A stretch of 23,172 nt of DNA from Sphacelaria rigidula (taxonomy: Eukaryota; Phaeophyceae; Sphacelariales): assembly GCA_964200075.2 (NCBI GenBank), contig CAXNAA020000282.1, positions 1-23,172 of the forward strand, written 5' to 3'. Below, piece after piece: positions 10,937 to 17,780 of this stretch (positions are counted from its first letter, which is position 1; each line of letters opens with the position of its first letter). The position numbers and the translations under genes were made by a program. The notes under the pieces were generated by a model that saw only the letters and a list, made by a program, of their open reading frames with translations, was not told the origin of the DNA and made no database searches.

Positions 10937-13900
10937 AGCTCATATTGGCGCTGAGAACAAGGAGGGAGGTAGGTCTACGGTACGTGAAGAAGGAGGCAGC
11001 GAGACAGCGAGACAGCACGCACACATGCACCGGTAGTTTCGCTTATGCACAAATGTAAGCGTTCCGCCGCGAGATGATTGGGCACGAGGAAACAAACGCC
11101 TCGCGGAATACCAGAACAAAATGGAGTTCAGCACTGTATGCGCAAGCTCGCTAGCTCACGGGAAAATGACAAGTGTAGATACCCGCGTGCGCCGGCCAAC
11201 ACGTTTCCTTCTCCTTCGAACGCCCGACTTCAGAAGACAGCGAACAGAGCAACATTCAAGGTATCTTCACTCTGCCCGTGCAGCCACGGAACACGTATAC
11301 CGGGTAGGATCGTGCTGTATGACCCCAGATCGAGTGGTGCTTCAACACGTCATATTTCAGGATTACTTGGAAAGACCTCAATTTTTTCCCCACAAAAAAC
11401 AACCTCGTACATGCTGGAACGTCATGGCACAACGCGCCGAATACCCGCATCGTTCCCCGCCCAATCCCATCCCCTCCACCGCTCGCCCCCCTGTGCGAGG
11501 ACAATTGTCTCATGACTATGGCATGCATGATCATGAGTACACCCCCCTGTCATATGGAAAATTAACACCATCACTATTATTATTTCCGCACACTAGTCCG
11601 ATATCGTGAACCCGTGGTCATAGACGTAGGCTCGTCTTTCCGATACCGTCCCTGCTATTCCTTACAAGACATATACCAAAAATAAAAATGACAAGAGAGA
11701 CGACACGAACACATGTGAGAAGTAGCTCCCCCGAGTTCAAAACGGGAAAAAAAATCCGACAAAGTCAGATCTGCAAAAAAAAAGTACATCGAGAGAAAGG
11801 AAGAGAGAAAATAATAAAAGACAAGACAAGAAAAGATAGATGGCACAAGGAGATTAGCATGGCCACCAAGTTCGGATTCAACTCAAAAGACAACCCCAGG
11901 CACGCCCATCGACGACAGGAAATAACAGAGACAAACCTGGGGCGCGGTAAACGCGGCGATTCGTTTGTGTCCCCGTTGCCGCCGGTGGCCACGGCCAAGG
12001 CATCCAGACACTGCGGCGGCAAATAATTTGTCCGGGGAGGAGCAGGCGCACAGAAACGACGGGTGGGGGGAGGGGGGGAGGGGGGAGTACTCACGATCTT
12101 GCATGCCGTAATCATGAGACCGTTGACCTCGCATCCCTACAAAGCCGGGACGGAGCATGCCGAATTTTCGCCGGACCAGGCTCGCAATCAATCTCCAAGC
12201 ACGAAGCGCCGTGATGTGTTCGGGGGGTCGCATGATATCAAGATTGTTCGGCCCGAAGCGTGCTAGTAATCATGCATGTGGATGACAGCCTCGAATGAGT
12301 TGCTTCAATTTTTGGTATCATCGCCACTGACAGACAGCCACGGCTTATACCCTGTCACATGGGTGTCTCACCATTTGAGCACTGCGTAGCACGATTATCA
12401 CATTTACCTGGAGTTGAAGTTCTCCAACCGCAGAGTATGATCTAGCTCGACCACCATCACGGTTACCGCAAAAACAACAACGCAACAGAAAAAGACAAAA
12501 AAGTTAACCTGGATGCCTAGCTTACGCAGCGAGTGGCGTGTTTTACAGCGTCGTTGCCAGCCGACGACAAGCAAGGAGGGGGGGCGGGGGGGGGGGAATT
12601 CCGTCGCTAGCTGCTGGCAGGTTGTACCGAATGAAACTTCAATATATTTCGAGCAGCGCATGGTCGTCATCAATGCGGCCACGGGCTGCTCAAATACTCA
12701 TGAATGGTGGTATTTCATACGAGCGGCGGAAGTCAACGGTGCCTGGAAAACGCGGCAGATCGCACACCTTGCCCTACTTCACGACGCACCGAACACACCG
12801 TCCCCAACGCGCGAACTGACAGCGGCAATAATTGCGCGCGAAGCTCCACCTCATTGCCCCTCCCCTACCGCGCCTAACCTGAGTTGTGCCTACCCAACGT
12901 TCTGATCAAAGCGATCGAGAGCATAGAGTGGAGCATCAGACGTGCATTCTGCGATGCCACGCGTCTCCTCCTTCCACTCCACGCCTACTCAGATACCTTC
13001 CTCGTCGGTGCTGGTGATCAGTGCGTAATAAAATTTACCACCCTAGCTTTACAAACGGCAATCCGCCTTCAATATTAAATAAAACTCGGACATCTCCTCT
13101 CCCCCCCTCTCCCCCGCCGCCGCCGAAAGTATCTCCTTACCCCCTGCTTCCGTCTCCTCAAAGGAAAGGGGTGGCACAGTCCGACACGATCACGAGCTTA
13201 CCCAAGGTCAACTACATCAGCCAGAGCCAATTGGTACAGATTGACACGAAAAGCAACCCATCCAACTTCCCTTGGCGGTTCGCTGTTGTGGTATGGAACT
13301 GTAAAAGTGATGTACAAAACAGAGCACGGAGGAGTGCGTTCGTGCAATGATTTATATCCCAGAGTTTGTTGAAGTGGGCCGAGGGGAGCTTCCACCCGGT
13401 AGGAACGGATGTATGCAGCAATACCTAGTCATGCTGGTTCCCCATAAGATGCATACGAGAATATTTTACGCTCATTTGAGCTTCGGCGTCGTTAAGCCAG
13501 CAATAATAACATCGATTGTTCCATATTTCGTTTCCCAGAGCCTCTGATTAATCCATGGAGAAGTCGGTTTGCCATGAAGAAGCGAAAGTATGATCGCAGT
13601 ACCTCGCATGATCCTTGCGATACTACTTAGCGTGGGTCGGTTATTACCCGGCGTACCACTCACTGCATCCCAAAGATTGAAATTTACGCGAGGGTCAACA
13701 AGGGCTGGCAGGCTGTAGGAAGCGCTATCATTAGCACACATTCCATCGATTCATCACCATCAGCATTGCCCCCCCACAAGCACATACCTGATCCAAAACG
13801 TCCATTCCCGCGCGATTCTTGGCCGACCCAGACGATAGCGGCCGGTCCCGCGGCCCGCCTTGCTCTCCCGTCACCGGGTCCTCGAATCCCTTCTTCTTGT

Positions 13901-16900
13901 AGAAGTCATTTTTACCACCCCACTTAGACCCAAACCCTCCCCGGCCACCGCCGTAGCCGCCATGACCACCGCGACCATGCCCGAAGCTCCCGCCGCCGCG
14001 GAATCGGCCCCGACCGCCGGCACCCCCGCGAGCCTTGTCTCTGAGACTGGTCTTCCGCTTGAAGCGGCTGCTTCCTCTGCTCTTGAGGTCCATACGGACG
14101 AAGTTATCGCTCAACTTCAGATGCCGGTAAGGGTGATGGAAACCACAGGGGCGGCGGGGAGCAGCGGCGGCCAATTTTTGCGGTACAAGGACAACGTGGA
14201 ACGCACATACTTGCAGTAACGACGTGCATACGGCCGATGGTGGGAATTACTTTTCAATCAGCCCTGGTATGCGAATCAAATTAATGCTACGATTTACATC
14301 TGGCGGAGCTATTTGTGAAAGCAACTGAGGATCGACATGAGCAACGCAAACGGCGGAATATTGAGCATGCCCTTGAATACATTGATCCGGTGCCGTCCCG
14401 TATAACCCCGGCGTTTATGCGCTCGCTTCAGGACAGTAATCCCTCCGACCGATCTTACCTCCGTGGATTTCGGAGACGACTTCTTCTTCCTTCCCGCGAC
14501 TGCTTTCCCGCCACCCCGACCTCCGCCCCCGTTGGAATCAACTGCTCCCTTGGCCACCGTCGACGTATCACCTCGTTGGGCACCTGTCGGCGCTTCACGT
14601 TGGTCCTTTGGCGGTGGTCGAGACGTCGATCGGGACGAATCACGAATATCCTCGCTCCGCTTGCGGCCCTTCCTGCTGGTTCCGCTCGTATCCATATCAA
14701 AGTCATCGTCGCTATCACTAATATACGTACGCACCGCCGACGTGGTCGCTGGTGTCGCTGTAGGCGTATGCCCCCCACCGCTTCCGTCGCCTTCGAGCAT
14801 TTGCCGAGATTTTCTCCGACTAGAACGGGAAGGCGAAGAAACTGTGTTGTTCGTGTCAATATCCACATCTGAAGTGTCTCTCGGCTTTCCCGCGCCTTCT
14901 CCTCTACCGTCGTACCGACGCCCGTTGCTCGCCCCGTCCAACAACTCCCGATGTCGTTCCTCACTGATCAAGCTATCTTCACTCGCAGCAACAGCTGAGC
15001 GTTCGGATTCCGGGATAACGTGAGAATCTCCACTCCCGTGCCCCTTCTTTTCTTCTTTGACCCTGCCCACCGCACGCGAGGCCCTCAAATGCCAATCCTC
15101 ATCCCCATCACCATTATCGATATCCCCGCCGTCCGACCTTGCCTTGCGATTGCTGCTGCCGCCGGCAGCCACAAGAGCGGGTCCACAAATAAGCCCCCCA
15201 GATGTCCCTATCCTAACAGCTGTACTGTTGGGCACACCGCTAATCCCGCCCCCCCTCGCCGTCGAAACAGATCGTGCGGCAGATAGAGCACTCGAACCTG
15301 TTGGGCCTGCTCCGACATGCACGGATCGCGATATTTTACTGCCGCCGCCGCCGCCGCCGCTACCGCCAACGGTGTTGACTATTCTGGTTGTGGCTATCGC
15401 CGACGGAACGCCCCCTTCAATTTTCGTTGACCTCAGTGAACCGGCGGAAGAAGATGGAGGACCTTCGGACAAAATACTCGCCATAGCAACTGCGAGTCCT
15501 GCTTCGTCCGGTGTTGTCGAATCAACCTCAAACCCCGAGTCGCCTACGCCGCCAACTGACCGCGTGGGGGCACCTCTCGATCCTGGAAGTGCAGCTCGGG
15601 AGATGGCATTGCCACCTTCAGAAATCGCGGCGGATTTTGAAGTACCAGCGGGGAGCGGGCGCCGCAGTGCTCCCCCGGACACAGTCCGTGTTGAGCAATG
15701 ACCCGCCCCCTTGGGAGACTTACGAGAAGAAGATAACTGCGATAGCGATCCCAGAGTAGTGTGTTTTTTCCGGGCCGAGATGTCGCCGCTGCAACTGGTG
15801 GCACGAGAAGTGACCGACAATGATGATACGCTGTTTGTGTGCAAAAGAAGCCCTCCGCTCAAGGTCCTGCTGTCACCTTTTACGACACCCCTATTGCTAC
15901 TGCTGCTGCTGCTGCTGCTGCCGACGCGTCGAGCGACCCTCTCTCTTTCCTCCTCCACCAGTTGCTCTCCGGCCTCTCCTCGTCCCGGGGATCCATTGGT
16001 GAGACACTTGTCACCATCACCGCGCCCATGCGTCTGACGCGACGGGGTCGACTCGAGTGCTCGCTTCGTCGGCTCCCGTGGTCCGTTTCCGTTGCCGCTA
16101 CCCTCCCCGCTTCCTCCAACTGCACGATCAGCTCGGGCATCAGCCTTCCTTCTCCTGGACATTACTCCTTTCTGCGTTGGTAACGCGGCACCCGCTGCCG
16201 AGGCCTTCACCCTTTCCACCTCCGCCTTCGCTCCCATGGCTCTGGCCCGCCGCGAGACTAAAACCGCGGTGTTGCCGGCACCGCCTCCAGGACGGCCGTC
16301 TAAGCGGCTTTTCGGTAGACCGTTGTCGTCGGTATCGCCTTTTCGAGAGTAGCCATCTCTCGCAGCGAGAACGGCGTTACCTGATTTTGACCCCAGCGTA
16401 TTGCGGGGTTGCGTCTTTGGCCGGAGTAAGTCCATAACAGCCAGGTGCTCGGATAACTGGGAATTTTGCGTGCTACCGCTAGTGTTCCTGCTGCCGCCGC
16501 CGCTGCCGCCGCTATCGACTAGAGTGGGGTGCCCTTTGGTGCTCTGCTCCCTCGAGGCACAGGTTTGGGAACCTTGTCTCTCCGAGTCGTGGCTGTGTGA
16601 ATTGGTGGGTTCTGTCAGCTTTCTCGCTGCTGCGCTTTGGCGGGGACCGCCCACCACCAGCACGTTTGACATTAAGCTGCGAGCCGCGAGAGACTAGAGG
16701 GGGTGTGGCCGACAGCAAGTGCACAGAAGGAGGATGTGAGGATGGTGAGCCAGTGATGTTGTGTGGATAGGCGTGTATGAGAAGATGGTGCGATCTAGGC
16801 CTGGGAAACCCACATTGCGCTCCTGTCGGTGAGAGCAGTAACGGTTGTACATCGTCAAACCTCAGGATATGCTGTGTAGCACCACAAATAAATAGACCGC

Positions 16901-17780
16901 CAAGTACAACTACACCGTGCACTGTGACCGATATACATTTTCATGCCAAAGAACACAGCAGTACTTGTGCGGGTACTCGTGCAGATTATTGGAGCTTCAT
17001 ATCTTGCTCTTGAGCCCGCCCAACCTGCGCCACAAAATCACCCATCATCTCTCCCTCTCTGGTGTTTCGAATTGTACAAAATGTCTGCGTATTCACGGCG
17101 TGTTGAATGCTGACCTCAGCAGTTGCGACAGGATAAGGGCCATTATACCCCAGTAAAGTTAAAAAAAATCAGCTGAAGGACACAGCAATCTTACCCCTAG
17201 GCGTCGTGCCTTACCCCGTTGTGCGTTCTGCAATGAGGTCTGTGACTGCGCACCGAATGAACATCACTTGGCGCGAACTGATTTGTGAGTGTCAACCTCG
17301 ATCTTCTTGAAAAGTGAGTGTCCTGGCCACTATCCCAAAAATTGTGTCGCTGTGGGTTCGTGATATCTTTGGGCACACCAAACCCTTCGGTATCGTGCGG
17401 GGTACTTCATCGAGAAACACGAGATCGTCCCTCATTGACCCGCATTGTCGACTGCAAGGGCGCTCCTCTGCTGGTACTGGTGCTGGCTGTGCTGTACTGG
17501 CTTGCTTCCTTGAAATTCAAATGCCTCATGTTCAAGAGATCATGACTACCTTAGCGAAAGCGTTGTCCGTGGCACGATTCAACTCCACGTAGGACCTGTG
17601 TAAAAGCTTTCCCCTGGCCGAGCCATCGTCCCTGAGGGCCTCAAAGTCTGGCTGAAGAGGAGCCCGCCCATGCTTGCTCTTGAACGCCCTTTGCCACTCT
17701 CGCAGCTGGTTCCTCAGATGACTGCGGTAGCTGTCGCTCGTCGCACTGTTAGCTTTTGTGCTGTTGGATGTAGGGAGCAT
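2007..17780 (-). CDS. RECQL4: RecQ4-type DNA helicase with Sld2-like N-terminus, GRF zinc finger and SAP motif (12 exons, 3' end outside window)
   Basis: Exons, read on the minus strand from high to low coordinate: 17780-17550, 16693-14459, 14114-13788, 12010-11937, 10878-10739, 7406-7252, 6711-6652, 6282-4792, 4487-4341, 3919-3749, 2738-2576, 2153-2007. All junctions are GT-AG and all phases agree, giving about 1780 codons plus one base. Family knowledge: RecQ4 is a 3'-5' ATP-dependent helicase whose N-terminus resembles yeast Sld2, which acts in loading the CMG helicase and starting DNA replication; RecQ4 also acts in repair, mainly in the nucleus. Seen here: the Sld2-like domain (residues 18-70), SDNFVRM (824-830), a GRF finger (972-1014), a SAP motif (1047-1074), TGTGKS with Walker A Lys1556, SPLVSLMEDQ, DEAH (1653-1656), the [15 protein letters not shown] loop, LALTATA and a motif IV segment. 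Helicase motifs V and VI are not in the window. The protein exceeds human RECQL4 (about 1200 residues) because of long disordered stretches. The family call is strong; individual splice sites are predictions. Confidence 0.88.
2154..2575 (-). other. Intron 11 (422 bp)
   Basis: Lies between GATG|GTCAGT and CACAAAATAG. AT-richer than the exons, with a short ACACAC-rich stretch near 2367-2386. Nothing else recognised. Confidence 0.75.
2576..2738 (-). CDS. RECQL4: RecQ4 exon 11: helicase motif III
   Basis: 163 bases, entering in phase 0 and leaving with one base. The acceptor TACGTAG follows a long C/T tract that includes a run of about 13 C. It encodes LLRPDGVLALTATASKAVTK (motif III, ALTATA), then DICKVLRIP, an acidic turn and WDRPNLEVKVLRMLSDD, which ends lobe 1. 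The donor GATG|GTCAGT is only fair, but the phase fits exon 12. Confidence 0.88.
2841..3044. mobile_element. Foldback (MITE-like) element with roughly 70-bp inverted arms
   Basis: The left arm (about 2841-2911) and right arm (about 2970-3044) are imperfect inverted copies. Both contain TCAGAGTGCAAATA, CTCAGGATCAGAGTG and CTTTTTGTCA, and the outer ends read AGAGAG and CTCTCT. The loop is about 60 bp and AT-rich. It encodes nothing, so it would be a non-autonomous element. A diverged relative lies at 9017-9226. Confidence 0.7.
3084..3200 (+). repeat. Two tandem head fragments of the GTACTCAT dispersed repeat
   Basis: Two units about 68 bp apart (from 3084 and 3151). Each has a G-tract, TGTACTCATGATCAT, a GCCATAGTCAT core and GACCAT-GACC. 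They match the first 50 bases or so of the longer copy at 12086. Confidence 0.75.
3241..3303 (+). repeat. CAA/CCA trinucleotide microsatellite
   Basis: A (CAA)n run grades into (CCA)n, ending just before ATGATCATG. It is intronic. Confidence 0.9.
3580..3634 (+). repeat. AACACC/AACGCC hexanucleotide microsatellite and C-tract
   Basis: Repeated CAACAC and CAACGC units followed by a run of C. It lies inside intron 10. Confidence 0.85.
3749..3919 (-). CDS. RECQL4: RecQ4 exon 10: DEAH box and aromatic-rich loop
   Basis: 57 codons, phase 0 at both ends. The acceptor is GGTTCTTCCAG and the donor GAG|GTACGG. It begins VLFLSPEKLCSPSFRR (motif Ib) and includes [20 protein letters not shown]. DEAH (residues 1653-1656) is motif II, which coordinates Mg-ATP. 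The loop after it couples DNA binding to ATP hydrolysis. The [12 protein letters not shown] form is characteristic of the RecQ4 branch; RecQ and BLM usually have WGHDFRP. Confidence 0.95.
3920..4340 (-). other. Intron 9 (421 bp)
   Basis: Lies between AAG|GTGAAA and TTCTTCCAG. Purine-rich on the plus strand (GGGAGG runs near 3998-4045). No other feature seen. Confidence 0.8.
4341..4487 (-). CDS. RECQL4: RecQ4 exon 9: helicase motif Ia
   Basis: 49 codons, phase 0 at both ends. The acceptor is ATTCACAG and the donor AAG|GTGAAA. It encodes VVVSPLVSLMEDQMANLPPQ, the motif Ia segment that contacts single-stranded DNA in RecQ helicases, followed by a helical stretch ending DLRAGRIK that leads to motif Ib. 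It fits RECQL4 (LVVSPLLSLMDDQ) better than other RecQ subfamilies. Confidence 0.92.
4488..4791 (-). other. Intron 8 (304 bp)
   Basis: Lies between ACG|GTGAGA and ATTCACAG, separating helicase motifs I and Ia. Nothing else recognised. Confidence 0.85.
4792..6282 (-). CDS. RECQL4: RecQ4 exon 8: acidic/basic disordered linker and helicase motifs 0 and I
   Basis: 497 codons, phase 0 at both ends. The acceptor GCGCAG lies downstream of a long (TCTTC)n tract, and the donor is ACG|GTGAGA. The first 400 or so residues are low-complexity, with Ser/Gly/Asp/Glu runs including an Asp-rich tract near 5010-5046. Basic patches GGRKRGRR and SPKRARAPRKQR look like a bipartite nuclear localisation signal. The end is the start of the RecQ core: FRDGQEWGIERAL (motif 0, the Gln that contacts adenine), then LATGTGKSLTYQLPALLLPG (motif I, Walker A Lys1556). 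RecQ proteins usually read PTGxGKS; here Ala replaces Pro. Confidence 0.9.
6283..6651 (-). other. Intron 7 (369 bp)
   Basis: Lies between CTG|GTGAGT and GCGCAG. Its acceptor side contains the (GAGAA)n microsatellite, which reads (TTCTC)n on the transcribed strand. Confidence 0.85.
6321..6390 (+). repeat. (GAGAA)n microsatellite in the acceptor region of intron 7
   Basis: About ten AGAAG/AGAGA pentamer units, pure on the plus strand. On the gene strand it is an almost uninterrupted pyrimidine stretch about 40 bases from the exon 8 acceptor. Confidence 0.9.
6652..6711 (-). CDS. RECQL4: RecQ4 exon 7: second half of SAP motif
   Basis: Twenty codons between a textbook acceptor (TTTTTTGCAG) and donor (CTG|GTGAGT). 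It encodes ELKKRGLGRGGKKDDLVQRL. Joined to KLPIAELKK of exon 6 it makes a complete SAP helix-extended loop-helix motif: L..EL...L..RGL..GGKK..LV.RL. SAP motifs bind AT-rich or branched DNA and target proteins to chromatin (SAF-A/B, Acinus, PIAS). Phase 0 at both ends. Confidence 0.87.
6712..7251 (-). other. Intron 6 (540 bp), splitting the SAP motif
   Basis: Lies between AAG|GTGTGT and TTTTTTGCAG. AAGTAATTAGGTA occurs near 6943 and a related GAGTAATTAGGTACCTG at 6773; otherwise nothing recognised. Confidence 0.85.
7252..7406 (-). CDS. RECQL4: RecQ4 exon 6: end of GRF zinc finger and start of SAP motif
   Basis: 155 bases. The acceptor is ATGTACCAG after a pyrimidine-rich stretch, and the first two bases complete Gly1003. 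EGCDFFMWAEDN supplies the last zinc ligand (Cys1006) and the C-FF-W-A-[ED] ending diagnostic of GRF fingers, so exons 5 and 6 read CSLPRGEGCDFFMWAED across the join. An acidic helix-like linker with Trp follows (EEWRDRKAALW), then KLPIAELKK, the first helix of a SAP motif. The donor is AAGAAG|GTGTGT, phase 0. Confidence 0.87.
7424..7512 (+). other. Poly-G tract, C-tract and 10-N assembly gap
   Basis: A run of more than 20 G begins near 7425. A C-rich run follows at about 7482-7492, and then ten N at 7503-7512. The gap probably marks a homopolymer-rich stretch the assembler could not resolve, so its true size is unknown. Confidence 0.9.
7584..7741 (+). repeat. Two tandem head fragments of the GTACTCAT dispersed repeat (diverged subtype)
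   Basis: Units begin at about 7584 and 7672. Each has GTACTCATT, then a TGCTTGCCT core, CATTG(A/T)CCACGCATCCC and GAC(G)GA. The same subtype occurs reversed at 21990-22056. Confidence 0.7.
8056..8089 (+). repeat. (AT)n(AG)n compound microsatellite
   Basis: A run of AT dinucleotides passes directly into AG dinucleotides. Intronic. Confidence 0.9.
8456..8731 (+). mobile_element. Inverted-repeat element, copy A (about 276 bp)
   Basis: Starts GGCCCAACATTATCGACACT and continues GTTTTGGGAGATGTCTGAAT. Internal words include GCTATCCGAAGTGCTGCGTT and TTATTTCGGAT. It aligns along its length with the reverse complement of copy B. Its right end is eroded but still ends in AAGGCCC, shared with the start of copy B. 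It encodes nothing. Confidence 0.7.
8727..9010 (-). mobile_element. Inverted-repeat element, copy B (284 bp, better-preserved termini)
   Basis: The left end is GGCCCATTATTATCGACACT. The right end is its inverse, ending CGATAGTAATGGGCC. The termini match imperfectly over about 45 bp. It lies opposite to copy A and abuts it. It has no ORF of note, so it is a MITE-like element that would depend on a transposase elsewhere. Confidence 0.75.
9017..9226. mobile_element. Diverged copy of the foldback element of intron 10
   Basis: Contains GTTTCGGAAATCGCTTTTT, AAAGTGCAAATGTCTCAGGA and CCGTCAAATGTGGCATC, in the same order as 2841-2945, and ends CCGAAACTCTCTAA as the first copy does. The right inverted arm is largely lost, and a poly-T expansion fills the middle. 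Confidence 0.65.
10739..10878 (-). CDS. RECQL4: RecQ4 exon 5: N-terminal part of GRF zinc finger
   Basis: 140 bases, entering with one base and leaving with one. The acceptor is TTCAG, directly downstream of a (TG)n tract. It encodes an acidic lead-in and then CAQHQRAG..LLTVRKTGLN and KGRKFYACSLPR. This fits zf-GRF, with the C-x2-H pair, the Gly-Arg-x-Phe signature (GRKF, residues 992-995) and the third ligand in FYAC (Cys998). The pattern is close to the GRF fingers of NEIL3-type glycosylases (Cys, His, Cys, Cys). The donor CGAG|GTACTG precedes the last ligand, which lies in exon 6. Confidence 0.85.
10887..10933 (+). repeat. (CA)n microsatellite at the exon 5 acceptor
   Basis: About 23 CA units, reading (TG)n on the gene strand. 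The tract ends about six bases before the acceptor AG, so it occupies the place of the pyrimidine tract. Confidence 0.95.
11492..11546 (-). repeat. Reversed head fragment of the GTACTCAT dispersed repeat
   Basis: Reads CATGACTATGGCATGCATGA then TCATGAGTACACCCCCC, the reverse complement of the head at 3084 and 12086, including the terminal homopolymer run. Confidence 0.75.
11937..12010 (-). CDS. RECQL4: RecQ4 exon 4: short linker
   Basis: A 74-base exon found by matching phase: exon 3 ends in phase 0, while exon 5 needs two donated bases. This exon starts in phase 0 after GCCGCCGCAG and ends CCCAG|GTTTGT, leaving AG, which completes AGG (Arg) with exon 5. It encodes CLDALAVATGGNGDTNESPR and a short Pro/Arg tail. 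No domain is recognised. It is too short for homology, so it is the least certain exon. Without it, exons 3 and 5 do not join in frame at the best splice sites. Confidence 0.65.
12011..13787 (-). other. Intron 3 (1777 bp)
   Basis: Lies between CAG|GTATGT and GCCGCCGCAG. It holds a near-full copy of the dispersed repeat (12086-12375). The remainder (12376-13787) shows only short open frames on both strands without recognisable products. Confidence 0.75.
12086..12375 (+). repeat. GTACTCAT dispersed repeat, near-full copy (about 290 bp)
   Basis: Begins after a G-rich run with AGTACTCACGATCTTGCATG and CCGTAATCATGAGACCGTTG. It passes CATCCCTACAAAGCCGGGAC and ends with GGATGACAGCC..AATGAGTTGC and GGCTTATACCCTGTCACATG. 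It aligns throughout with the reverse complement of 22206-22504. It has no ORF, terminal inverted repeats or recognisable pol III boxes. Confidence 0.75.
13788..14114 (-). CDS. RECQL4: RecQ4 exon 3: NFVR motif and RGG-rich tract
   Basis: 109 codons, phase 0 at both ends; donor CAG|GTATGT. It opens with LSDNFVRMDLKSRG and then a basic stretch. This resembles the conserved RecQ4 segment ahead of the zinc knuckle (N-[FY]-V-R-[LM] then Lys/Arg-rich). Residues about 850-886 form a Gly/Arg-rich RGG-like tract interspersed with Phe, Tyr and His, typical of nucleic-acid binding. It ends NDFYKKKGFEDP and a polar linker. The acceptor (CTGAAG at the exon edge) lacks a long pyrimidine tract. The frame stays open upstream to beyond 14174, so the exon could begin somewhat earlier. 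Confidence 0.8.
14115..14458 (-). other. Intron 2 (344 bp)
   Basis: Lies between GAG|GTAAGA and CTGAAG. Reading through from exon 2 would continue 50 codons to a stop at 14309 without family resemblance, which supports removal. Confidence 0.7.
14459..16693 (-). CDS. RECQL4: RecQ4 exon 2: long disordered Ser/Gly-rich segment with S/T-P sites
   Basis: 745 codons, phase 0 at both ends. The acceptor is strong (a C/T tract then CTAG at 16694-16697) and the donor is GAG|GTAAGA. An in-frame TAG just before the exon is removed by this acceptor. The sequence is rich in Ser, Gly, Arg and Thr, with a poly-Ser tract from an AGC repeat (15899-15920 on the plus strand) and a poly-Gly tract (near 15340-15363). 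I see no folded domain. Several S/T-P sites are followed closely by basic residues: TPSR, SPGR, SPKG, SPSR and SPKS. Such sites are targets of cyclin-dependent kinases in yeast Sld2; regulation here is inferred only. Confidence 0.85.
16694..17549 (-). other. Intron 1 (856 bp)
   Basis: Lies between AAG|GTAGTC and a C/T-rich tract ending CTAG. It contains only scattered short frames and no recognised repeat. Confidence 0.8.
17550..17780 (-). CDS. RECQL4: RecQ4 exon 1: Sld2-like N-terminal domain
   Basis: 77 codons, ending AAG|gtagtc in phase 0. The ATG at 17780 is chosen because a TAG lies in frame five codons upstream and because the Sld2-like domain sits at the extreme N-terminus in known RecQ4 proteins. 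Residues 18-70 carry the pattern LRxxLREWQRAFKSKHGR.P, an acidic stretch, then a helix ending SYVELNR. This matches the family pattern of a Trp in an amphipathic helix, a basic GRxP turn and a Y/L-rich second helix. In Sld2 and RECQL4 this part engages replication-initiation partners. A hidden upstream non-coding or coding exon cannot be excluded. Confidence 0.85.

Larger units (their letters stand above)
10879..11936 (-). other. Intron 4 (1058 bp)
   Basis: Lies between CAG|GTTTGT and TTCAG. It contains the (CA)n tract at its acceptor end and a reversed fragment of the GTACTCAT repeat (11492-11546). Purine-rich near 11690-11840. No coding exon seen. Confidence 0.75.

Noticed and set aside
15057-15701. 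214-codon plus-strand open frame
   Set aside because: Antisense shadow of RecQ4 exon 2, with composition explained by the complement of the Ser/Gly-rich coding strand.
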